Below, piece after piece: positions 49,805 through 63,481 of a stretch of DNA of 64,000 bases. The stretch lies in NCBI RefSeq assembly GCF_020497125.1, contig NC_059089.1, positions 27,239,282 through 27,303,281 on the forward strand, written 5' to 3'. The stretch is from Mauremys mutica (taxonomy: Eukaryota > Chordata > Testudines > Geoemydidae). The notes under the pieces were generated by a model, which was not told the DNA's origin, did no database searches, and was given only the letters and a program-made list of their open reading frames with translations. Positions within the stretch are counted from its first letter, which is position 1. Each line of letters opens with the position of its first letter. The translations under genes and the position numbers were made by a program.

Positions 49805-50105
49805 GTGGTCACTTGGGTAGAAAAGTTCTACACAGAATGCACATGACCAGTTAGGATATTTTTCACATGAACACTTCTAAACCCCAACTCATTTTACAGT
49901 CCCACCCCACTACCCTTCCCTCCCCCCTCCCCACAGACATCAAGCAACTGCTAATGAAAAGCAGTAAACAGCCACTTTGGGCTAACATTTCCATCTCCAC
50001 TCAGGAGTGAAGATTCCAATTACATTCCAGATTAGAGTTCAATATTATTTTAACAGAAGAGTTCCTGAGTCCAGTATTTACAAGATAACATTCAGAAATC
50101 AAGAT

Positions 50106-54698
<4,593 letters not shown>

Positions 54699-54713
54699 GC
54701 TGCCGCCGGGACC

Positions 54714-55003
54714 CTGCGGGGCGCAAGGGAGAGCAGAGCGGCTCAGCGCGGGCCCACCACGCCGCCCCGGCCCGCCCGCCTCGGGGCCCCCCCCCCAGGC
54801 CCGCCGGCCCGCCCGCCCGCCTCAGGGGCCCCCGCCGCCGCCCCGGCCCGCCCGCCTCGGGGGCCCCCGCCGCCGCCCCGGCCCGGCCCGCCCGCCTCGG
54901 GGGCCCCCGCCGCCGCCGCCGCCCCGGCCCGCCCGCCTCGGGGGCCCCCCGCCGCCCGGCCCCTCAGCCCAGCGCCACGCACTAGGCCGCACGTCCCACT
55001 CAC
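54714..55003 (-). other. HSPA5: Predicted HSPA5 5'-UTR intron
   Basis: On the - strand, GATG|GTGAGT at 55004/55003 is a strong donor and CCCCGCAG|GGTCCC at 54714/54713 a good acceptor just before the start codon. Removing these 290 bases would excise the CCG-rich repeat from the leader. The spliced junction creates ATG GGT CCC GGC GGC AGC in frame with the annotated ATG. Human HSPA5, as I recall it, has no such intron, so transcripts are needed to confirm it. Confidence 0.45.
54765..54960. repeat. Very GC-rich tandem repeat in the HSPA5 leader region
   Basis: About four to five copies of a 37-45 bp unit containing GGCCCGCCCGCCTCGGGGGC followed by CCCGCCGCCGCC, with variable numbers of CCG triplets. 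It lies between the predicted transcription start and the start codon of HSPA5, inside the predicted 5'-UTR intron. Nearly pure G/C, so it is also a likely site of assembly error. Confidence 0.85.
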
Positions 55004-55039
55004 CATCACCTCGCACAGCTCCGCTTCACTCGCTATTGC

Positions 55040-55340
55040 CACCGCTATGCCCAGGCCGCCCCGGCCGCCTACCCTTATATACCCTCCCTCACGGCTTCGT
55101 GGAGGCCAGCTATTGGTTGCGGAACCCGCGCTGGAACCTTTCCATTGGTTGGCGCCGACTAAGCTGGCCACTCTTGATTGGCGAAGATCAAGCTCTCCGC
55201 AATGACGTATGGCGTCGCACCCCTCCGTCATCATTCCATTGGTCCGCTTTAGCCGTGTCGCGGACCAATCAGCTTCGAAGGGACAGCCAAGCGGAGTGAG
55301 CCCATTGGCTGGGAGCAGTCGTCACGCTGCAGGAAGAGAG
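55040..55340 (-). promoter_or_regulatory. HSPA5: HSPA5 promoter with TATA box, ER-stress elements and CRE-like site
   Basis: On the - strand a TATATAAG box occupies 55074-55081, placing transcription start near 55045. Upstream is a perfect ER-stress element, CCAAT-N9-CCACG, at 55098-55116. Two more spaced copies have the variant CCAAT-N9-CCAGC at 55130-55148 and 55163-55181. A CRE-like TACGTCA lies at 55203-55209, and further CCAAT boxes sit near 55230, 55264 and 55303. This is the known layout of GRP78 promoters: NF-Y on CCAAT, ATF6/XBP1 on CCACG and ATF/CREB on the CRE, activated in the unfolded protein response. Confidence 0.88.
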
Positions 55341-55539
55341 AGGCGGTGCTGGTCCATTCTGGAAGTTTCTATGGTTACCAGCCCCTGGGGAGGAAGTCGG
55401 GAACGGGGGGCCGGGGGCGTGGCTTGGGGAAATGGGGGCCAGCGGTTGCCTGGAGAGACCAAGGAGTGAACGGTCCCAGGGTCCCAGCTCCTGTCCCCAC
55501 TGCTGCAGCGGGGACGGAGGCTACGAGGGGCCTGGGCCA

Positions 55540-55980
55540 CTGTGACGCTCCCCACAGGGGCCTCGATGGGCCGGAGGACATGGTGACGTCCCACCGCAGA
55601 GGTCACGGCGGGCCTGGAGCCTGTGTGACCTCCCCACACAGCAGCCTCAACGGAGCAGGGGACGGCCTGACGCTCCCCACACAGGGGCCTCAATGGGCCG
55701 GAGGACATGGTGACGTCCCACTGCAGAGGTCACGGCGGGCCTGGAGCCTGTGTGACCTCCCCACACAGCAGCCTCAACGGAGCAGGGGACGGCCTGACAC
55801 TCCCCACACAGGGGCCTCAATGGGCCGGAGGACAGGGTGATGTCCCACCGCAGAGGTCACGGCGGGCCTGGAGCCTGTGTGACCTCCCCACACGGCAGCC
55901 TCAACGGAGCAGGGGACGGCCTGACGCTCCCCACACAGGGGCCTCGATGGGCCGGAGGTCCACTGCAGAGGTCATGGCTG
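55540..55980. repeat. 127-bp minisatellite upstream of HSPA5
   Basis: About three and a half copies with an exact 127-bp period: CCTCGATGGG or CCTCAATGGG recurs at 55561, 55688, 55815 and 55942. Units contain TGACGTCCCAC and CTGTGTGACCTCCCCACAC and differ at only a few positions. It begins about 500 bp upstream of the predicted HSPA5 transcription start. Overlapping ORFs are repeat artefacts. Confidence 0.93.
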
Positions 55981-56084
55981 GTGACAGCATGACATCCCTC
56001 ATGCCGGCCATGATGAGAAGCCCTGCACGGGAGGCACAACAGAGCAATGTGACTACCCACGTGGGAGCTAGGATGGGGTGATAT

Positions 56085-56671
56085 TGTTGGAAAATCATAG
56101 TGCTAATAAAGCCTTTTTGTATTAGGCCTGAGTGAACCAAAGTTATGCTATGCTTGCCCAAACCGTGTTGGAAAGCTTACAGAACTCATTAGACTGAAGG
56201 CCGTGTATCTACCTAAGTCAGCTATTTTGCTTATCAGTTTTATTTGGCTCCCCAGTAAATGCAGCTGCGTTCACATGTATCCATCCAAAGTATCTAGTAC
56301 AAAGGGTCAACGGATGTATCTTGTGTCCCCTTCAGAATGACAAATGTATCCTCAACAGCTGTATGTCTCTTGTAACCCCCACAAAATGATATATGTATCC
56401 TGCATATCCAATTATCCCCTAACAGATGCATGTACAGGTTCTACAGGTCAACCAAATGACGTAGACAAACGTAGGCTAAGTTGTTTGTTTCGGGGTATAA
56501 AGGTAGGCCCATCTGGCCATGTAAGGTGTGTCTCTTTCTCTGGCACTAGCCGAGAGGAGCACCCGCTCAGCTGACCGATCAATAAAGGGTGTGGTACTCG
56601 TCTTCCTGTCTCCGTGCCTCCTTGGTGTAATTAGGTAAGCTCCAGGGGGAAACGGGCCCTTTTGGCTAACA
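56085..56671 (+). mobile_element. Solo LTR of an endogenous retrovirus upstream of HSPA5
   Basis: Starts TGTTGGAAAATC and ends TTGGCTAACA, with ATAT duplicated on both sides (56081-56084 and 56672-56675). A TATAAAGG box (about 56497) and AATAAAGGG (about 56581) are spaced as in a U3-R-U5 structure. No retroviral genes flank it. It is transcribed away from HSPA5. Confidence 0.88.
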
Positions 56672-56679
56672 ATATGATG

Positions 56680-58069
56680 CCCCCATGCACATTGTATCAC
56701 AACAGAGATTCTCAGATATTATTGTATGCGGCCCATAGAGAAAGAGAGAGTCAGGTGTTGGTGTGTTATCTGCATTGTAGATTGATGTAGAGTAAAACAA
56801 AACCCTCCATTTCCATGTAAAACTGCCTTAAAAATTAAACCAGAATAAATAGACATTTACTCTAAATTAGACCACTGATAACATCAATTTTGGGCTCTCA
56901 TCAAGGAGTTGTTCAGAAATAAGACTGGATTTGGGATGAAATGTGGAATATATAATAAGCATTAACTTGTCAAGAACTGGGCTTTAATTCTCATCTTCAG
57001 GTCTTTCTGAACAGAAAAAAAAGAGGTCTGTTTGCTGATATAATCACACCTTTTTGGTTTTTGCTGCCCCGTTCAAATTGGAAAATGAACAAGTCCTTCC
57101 TATGGGTTTGGCACTTTTTAGGCTTTGTTATTGAGTCACAATGGCTTGTTATTGCACCACCACATCCTGACACAAATATCACTCACTCCCTCGCATTACA
57201 TCAGCCTCAAGATATCACAGGATAGGTGGAAATTGAATAGTTAATCATAAAATAAACCCACTACACATTTAACTCCCCTAAATTACCCCTGAACTACCAA
57301 TAGAGTAGATTTCTGTGCCCTCCTCTCTAATCTAAATATGTAGCTAAACTTTAAAAAAAAATCACCTTCAGGCAAAATCTATGTCTGGCAAGTTTCAGCT
57401 GAAAGAGGAAAGTTTTCAGGAAGTTAAAAGTGACAAAACAAAAGGCTAGAATGAAAACTGTTATGCATCCTTTAAAAGGCATTAAGCTTGGAACCTAATC
57501 ACTTTGGAAATCTAAGATGAAAGATGTTTCAGGTATTGTACCTGCTTCTCAAGTCCTGCCAATTTTTGCAGTTTTACAATCACATTTTCTGATATTGTCT
57601 TTCTCCTGTAGCTGTGTGAAAGACCCAAGCAAACAATGCCCAAGAAAGCAACATTCTAGAACAATTAAACTATTGACTTGTTAGGAGACAAATCTTTCAG
57701 AGGAGCTGGACTGAGACTAGACTAAATACAAAACTCATTTCTTCCATCTATCTTTCCTTAATAAATTCTTTACACGGACATTCAACATTCTCTCTCTCTC
57801 TCTCTCTCTCTCTGTTTCTCACACACACAACCAAAAATCCAAAAATACATACTAAAGAAGCTATTCCCACAAGTTAAAGAAGAGAGGGATTGTTATTATA
57901 TTTAAAACAAAAACTGAGAAGCGCTCACAGTGCAGGAAGCCATATAAGTACATATACAGATAGATTAGATTTATACAAAGAGAATGTTTGTACAGTGTTC
58001 TAAACATAAAAATGCTACATCAAGCCTGGTTATTGTTGCATGAGCTGCACTCTGCTTGTGGACAGCTTT
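56680..58069. other. Repeat-poor intergenic stretch with a TC microsatellite
   Basis: No genes or recognisable interspersed repeats. A (CT)n run of about 12 dinucleotides followed by CACACACA lies at roughly 57789-57830. Confidence 0.6.
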
Positions 58070-58077
58070 CTTAACAC

Positions 58078-58401
58078 CAAGGGTTCTCAAACTTAATTGC
58101 ACTGCGACCCAAAAATTACTACATGACCCCAGGAGGGGGACTGAAGCTTGAGCCCACCCAAGTCCCATCACCCCGAGCGGAGGGGCCAAAGCTGAAGCTC
58201 AAGAGCTGCAGCCCCAGACAGGGGGCCTGTAACCTGAGCCCCACCACCCAGGGCTGAAGCCCTCGGGCTGCCCCAGACGGTGGGACTTGGGCTTTGGCTT
58301 CAGCCCCAGACCCCAGAAAGTCTAACAGCAGCCCTGGCAACCCCATTAAAACAGGGTCGAGACCCACTTTGGAGTCCCGACCCACAGTTTGAGAACGACT
58401 G
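58078..58401. mobile_element. hAT element with perfect 8-bp target duplication
   Basis: Ends CAAGGGTTCTCAAACTT and CAGTTTGAGAACGACTG are hAT-type inverted repeats. CTTAACAC flanks it at 58070-58077 and 58402-58409. The interior is GC-rich with GCTGAAGC motifs and no transposase. It belongs to the same broad family as the outer element at 24766-25503. Confidence 0.93.
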
Positions 58402-58573
58402 CTTAACACCATTACATGAACTCATAGGTTCAAAGAGTCCAGGAGACCATCAGGAGAGACAAAGAGGCCAAAACTACAGTATGTTGTGCTGTCCCTACAT
58501 GTGTAAGTCACTGCCATTTTTATTCCCCCACTCACTCTTTTGCAAATATCTTCTTTTAACCTTTACATTATAC

Positions 58574-58920
58574 CAGTGGTGGGCAACCTGTGGTCTGTAG
58601 GCTGCACGCAGCCCATCATGGTAATCTGCTGGTGGGCTGCGAGACAGTTTGTTTACACTGACCGTCCGCTTGCACCGCTGCCCGCAGCTCCCAGTGGCCG
58701 TGGTTTGCCATTCCCGGCCTTTGGGAGCTACTGGAAGCGGCATGGGCTGGCCACCGCTTTCTGCAGCTCCCATTGGCCTGGTACGGTGAACTGCAGCCAC
58801 TGGGAGCTGCGGGCAGCCATGCATGCAGACGGTCAATGTAAACAAACTATCTCGCAGACCGTCAGCAGATTACCATGATGGGCTGCGTGCAGCCCACAGA
58901 CCACAGGTTGCCCACCACTG
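58574..58920. mobile_element. Foldback hAT element with perfect 8-bp target duplication
   Basis: Ends CAGTGGTGGGCAACCTGTGG and its reverse complement. The arms pair over most of the 347 bp. CATTATAC flanks both sides (58566-58573 and 58921-58928). Its layout (GTTTGTTTACA in the arms, then CCCAGTGGCCG) parallels the foldback at 3188-3529, so the two are related families. Confidence 0.95.
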
Positions 58921-58928
58921 CATTATAC

Positions 58929-60904
58929 AGTCTTTGACTTCGGAGGATTTGGGTAGTTTATATATATGCACTTGATTTTTTTTTCTTTCTTTGCCATTTT
59001 TTCTACTTTGTGTTGACACAGTATTGTTACTTAACTTCCTTCTTTACAGGGACCTTAAGTTACTGATTCAAATACTCTACTTAATCTTCAGAAGAGGACT
59101 CTCTCCTGGCATATACCTATGCTTCCTGGGAGTTGGATATAGTCTGGATATTCTATTTCTCCTCAGCAAAACTTGTGTATATAAGGGGAATGTTTTTCTC
59201 TTCCTAGCTGAGAACATATTTATTGATTTTTTTTTAGCTCTAGAGGAAGCAATCTCATAATACTAGCAAATGTTCTGGGTTTCTTTTTGGAATATAAGGT
59301 GGCAGTTGACTGTGTTGTACCCAACCTTAACAGTGTGTAATATGCTGTGTGTTTTTGCTTGACTGCCATTATTGGGCATATTTCAATTTGCCACATTTAT
59401 CATAATTGTTTCTAAAACGTTATTAAAAACAAATACCGTTTTTATAAAGATTCAATTGATAAGAGAAGGAGGCTTGAAGGAGTTAGGGTGTGATGATTCA
59501 CAAAGAGCCTGGTGGATAGAGTTTTGGAGGTGGTAGATACAACATGAAAAATTTGTCTATCATGAAAGGTTGCTTGGAAGGGAAATCTCCAAGGATAACT
59601 CGTGCTGCAGGAAAATGGTGCTGGTGATTCAGTAAAAGCTTCTCTCCTTCAATCAGTACTGACCCCAACACTCAATCATGATGCTAGAGGATACCATACT
59701 AATATTTGTAAAAAGGTTTGAGGTCCTGGAATGGAATGTTCTTAGTGTTAGGTAGTATTATTAATTAATTATTATTAGAGCTTCCAAATGTAAATGAGAA
59801 ATGAAATAGAGTTACTGACATTTGGTTATTAAAAATACTTTAGCATTTTTCAGAAGAGTAAATGTGTTAAACCTGCTGTCCTGATAACATTTTGTGCGAG
59901 TAATTACATTCCACCACACTGAATTCTCCCTGCTGTGTCAATTGGATACAAGATCCTCCTTCATCAGTGAGGATTGCCGGGGAGTTGGTTGAGAGTCAGG
60001 AGCTCTGGGTTCTGTTCCTAGCTCTGCAACTAACTCACTTTGTGATCTTTAGCAAATTATTTAATCTTTCTGTGCCTCAGTTGCCTTATCTATTAATGTT
60101 GATAATACTTCTCTATCTCACAGGGTAGGTGTGAAGTTAAATTAATGTCTGTAAAGTTCTTTGAGTTGAAAGGTTCTAAAGAAGGGCTAAGTAACATTAT
60201 GACTATGATAGTATGATTATTATTAATTTCCTATCCTAAACTGTTGTGTAACATAGCTGTTCATTGTTAATCAACTGCTTTGTTCCATCCTAGCGGGTGC
60301 ACTGAGCAATCCTGCCCTGCTCTGGATCACATTCCATATACAGTACCACTCCATCCTCTCCCCTGTGTGGCTCTGACTCCTTAGGGCAGGATATACCACC
60401 TGTTTGTAAAGTACTGTGGGATGAAAGGCACTATAGAAGTGCAAGAGATTATCTAGAGGCATTTTAGAGAATGATGCTAGTTATCTAAACTGCATAATCT
60501 ATAGAGGTGAACTCTGCAGAAGCTGTGAGCAGGGTAGTTGAAAGCAGAAATATAACATAGAATGAATGAGTGATTTTTCACATCGTTGTTTATATTTAAT
60601 AGACATATGTGATAAAGCCAGTTCACAATAAACACTGAAGGTTTGTTTTCCTCATTAGATAGTCACTTCAAACAGGGAGATGTCTCCACTGGACTTTTCC
60701 CTCAGCTCAGAGACAAGTTGTCTTTCAAGATTCTAGTAGCTCCTACAACTCAGATGCCTCAAAAATAGAAGACAGGGAGACAGTGTTCAGAATAGGCAGG
60801 TCAGCAGGTGCTATATAAAGAAAGTGTTATTGGTGCCATTTAAAAATCATCACAGGGAGGGAGAAGGACTGTAAACCCACTGATTTGGAGGTGAGGGGAT
60901 ATGT
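58929..60904. other. Intergenic stretch before the Harbinger element
   Basis: AT-rich sequence. A MIR-like SINE occupies roughly 59960-60200 and a possible L2/MIR-type tail lies near 60380-60450 (AAGTACTGTGGGATGAAAGG). I support no gene here; the 89-codon ORF at 58991-59260 is hydrophobic but lacks any family resemblance. Confidence 0.5.
59960..60200 (+). repeat. MIR SINE
   Basis: Clear MIR pattern: GAGAGTCAGGAGCTCTGGGT, then TTCTGTGCCTCAGTTGCCTT and a tail with GTAAAGTTCTTTGAGTTGAA. Better preserved than the other MIR-like pieces in the window. Confidence 0.75.
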
Positions 60905-61174
60905 GTCAGGCCTGGTCTACACTAGGCGTTTAAATCGGTTTTAGGAGCCTAAAACCGATTTAACGCCACAACCGTCCACACTAGGAGGCACCTTATATCG
61001 ATTTTAATGGCTCTTTAAATCGGTTTCTGTACTCCTGCCCGACGAGAGGAGTAGCGCTAATATCGGTATTAACATATCGGAATAGGGTTAGTGTGGCCGC
61101 AATCGACGGTATTGGCCTCCGGGAGCTATCCCACAGTGCACCACTGACCGCTCTGGACAGCATTCTCAACTCGG

Positions 61175-63262
61175 ATGCACTGGCCAGGTAGACAGGAAAA
61201 GCCCCGCGAACTTTTGAAATTCATTTCCTGCTTCCCCAGCGTGGAGAGCTCATCATCACAGGTGACCACGCACAGCTCATCAGCACAGTTAACAATGCAG
61301 TCTCCTGAGAATCGAAAAAGAGCCCCAGCATGGACCGCTCGGGAGGTAATGGATCTGATCGCTATATGGGGAGAGGATTCAGTGCTAACAGAACTGCGTT
61401 CCAAAAGACGAAATGAAAAAGTATTTGAAAGAATTTCTAAGTCTATGACGGATAAAGGCCACAGCAGGGACTCCGTGCAGTGCAGAGTGAAAGTTAAGGA
61501 GCTCAGACAAGCCTACCAGAAAACCAAAGAAGCAAACGGAAGGTCCGGGGCAGGTCGAAAAACATGCCGCTTCTATGCTGAGCTGCATGCAATTTTAGGG
61601 GGCTGCGCCACAAGTACCCCACCCCTGACCGTGGATTCCGAGGTGGGGGTTGTAATCTCTGCCATGTCAGACGGGGAAGATGAAGATGAAGAAGAGGAGG
61701 AAGACCTCGCAGAGAGCACACAGCACTCCGTGACCCCCAGCAGCCAGGAGCTTTTTATCACCCTGACGGAATTACCCTGCTCCCAGCCCTCACAAGCAAC
61801 TATTCCAGAGAATGACGCCATGGAAGGGAGCTCTGGTGAGTGTACCTTTGCAAATAGCAAACAGTGTTTTTTAAGCAAGCCTTTTTTAATGATTGATTTG
61901 CCCTGAGGACTTGGAACGCATTCACAGACAGTATAGTTACTTAGAAAAGTTTGTTAACATGTCCGGGGATTGAGAGGAAATCCTCCAGGGACATCTCGAT
62001 GAAGCGCTCCTGTAGGTACTCCAGAAGCCTTTGCAGAAGGTTTCTGGGCAAAGCATCCTTGTTCCGCCCACCATGGTAGGACACTTTACCATGCCATGCA
62101 TGTAGCAAGTAATCAGGTATCATTGCGTGGCAAAGCATAGCGGCGTATGGTCCCGGTGACTGCTGGCATTCAAGAAGCATGCGCTCTTTATCTTGTTCTG
62201 TTATCCTCAGCAAAGTGATATCGTTCAGGATAACCTGGTTAGAAATCAGGAATTTAAGTAAGGGGGGGTGGCCATTTTTCTACTGGGTTCGTGGAATGCA
62301 GCAGCTTAAAAAAAACACTTTCCTGCACGTAGCGAAGCGGGGGGAGGGGAGGAGTGAAATGCCGATGATCTTTTCTGTTTGGTCACCGGCGAGGCGATCT
62401 TCCCCAAGCTACCGGACAAGCAGTGGGTGGGGGGGAGGGGGAAGGTTGTTGATTAGCAGGGAGCTAGCGTGGTATTAGCCATGCGTTGGGGGGGGAGGGG
62501 TAAATCACTGAGACAGTGGCTTACCATGGCCGCATGCAAGCTGAATCCTGATGCCTGGACCTGTGTCTGAGATCTGTAACCCAAGAGTTGCAAGCAGGCA
62601 CTATTAAGATGAAAAATGCGACCTTGTAGGGAAATCACATGTGCTATGTAAGGTGAATAGTGCTTTTCACTGTGAAAGAGTATAACCATTGTTCTGTAAA
62701 ATGTATCTTTCTAAATATTTATCTCCCTCATGCAGCTGCAAATATTTCAAGCGTCCCTCCTCCATCCCAAAGGCTAGCACAGATAAGGCGGAGGAAAAAG
62801 AAGACGCGAGATGAGATGTTCTCGGATATTATGGAAGTTACACGCAATGAAAGAGCTCATCTGAATGAGTGGAAGGACGTGGTTTCAAATTACAGGAAAG
62901 AGGCCAGTGAACGTGAGGACAGGAGGGATGAACGTGAGGACAGGAGGGACAACCGAGATGAGAGGTGGCGGCAGGAAGACCGGCAGGAAAATCAGCGGTG
63001 GCGGCAGGAAGATCAGCGGTGGCGGGATGCAACTCTGGGGCTGCTGCGTGATCAAACTGACATGCTCCGGCGTCTTGTGGAGCTTCAGGAACGGCAGCAG
63101 GATCACAGAGTGCCGCTGCAGCCCCTGTATAACCACCCTCCCCCCTCCCCATGTTCCTTAGCCTCCTCACCCAGACGTGTAAGAACGCGTGGGGGGAGGC
63201 TCCGTGCACCCGCCCACTCCACCCCCGTGGACAGCCCAACCAGAAGGATGTCGTTACTCTGA
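61175..63262 (+). CDS. Harbinger Myb/SANT-like DNA-binding protein (two exons)
   Basis: In Harbinger elements this protein binds the transposon ends and helps bring the transposase to the nucleus and DNA. Exons 61175-61835 and 62736-63262 join in phase (G|CT, Ala) with GTGAGT donor and TGCAG acceptor to 395 residues. Family homologues suggest translation may start at the ATG at 61295 (MQSPENRKRAPAW). The trihelix/Myb domain follows: AWTAREVMDLIAIWGEDSVL to CRFYAELHAILGG. Next is a long acidic run (DGEDEDEEEEEDL). The second exon is basic (RRRKKKTRDEMF), then has charged EREDRRD and RWRQED repeats predicted to be helical, and a Pro/Ser-rich tail. There are no internal stops. It resembles the ZSCAN29-like predictions common in turtle genomes, which are transposon genes and not host zinc-finger genes. 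Confidence 0.85.
61941..62239 (-). other. Antisense open frame inside the Harbinger gene's intron, function unknown
   Basis: On the - strand, after an acceptor-like TTTCTAACCAG, an open frame of about 98 codons runs to a stop. It encodes VILNDITLLRITEQDKERML and continues with PDYLLHAWHGKVSYHGG and LLQRLLEYLQERFIEMSLED. The composition is protein-like and starts at a possible 3' splice site, so it may be the last exon of a third element-borne gene. I cannot match it to a known domain. Confidence 0.4.
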
Positions 63263-63481
63263 ATTTTATTTTTTTAATGGCCTTCTCCATCCCTCCTTTC
63301 CTCCTCCCAAAGCACACCCTTACTTCTCTCCCTCTTTTTATAATGAATCAATAAAGAATTCATGCTTTTTAAATGAGTGACTTTATTTGCATAAGTAAGC
63401 TGTACTCGAAGGGGGAGGGGGAGTTGCTTACAGGGACTGAGTCAATCAAGGGGGTTGGGTGTTCATCAACAAACACAGCAG

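Noticed and set aside
55346..56081. Repetitive ORFs of 124-164 codons
   Set aside because: They follow the 127-bp minisatellite and have repeat-derived sequence only.
58991..59260. 89-codon hydrophobic ORF
   Set aside because: AT-rich, T-rich sequence naturally gives Phe/Leu-rich frames; no supporting context.
61175..63262. Reading the Myb-like gene as a host ZSCAN29 zinc-finger gene
   Set aside because: There are no SCAN or zinc-finger motifs, and it lies within Harbinger ends beside a DDE transposase.
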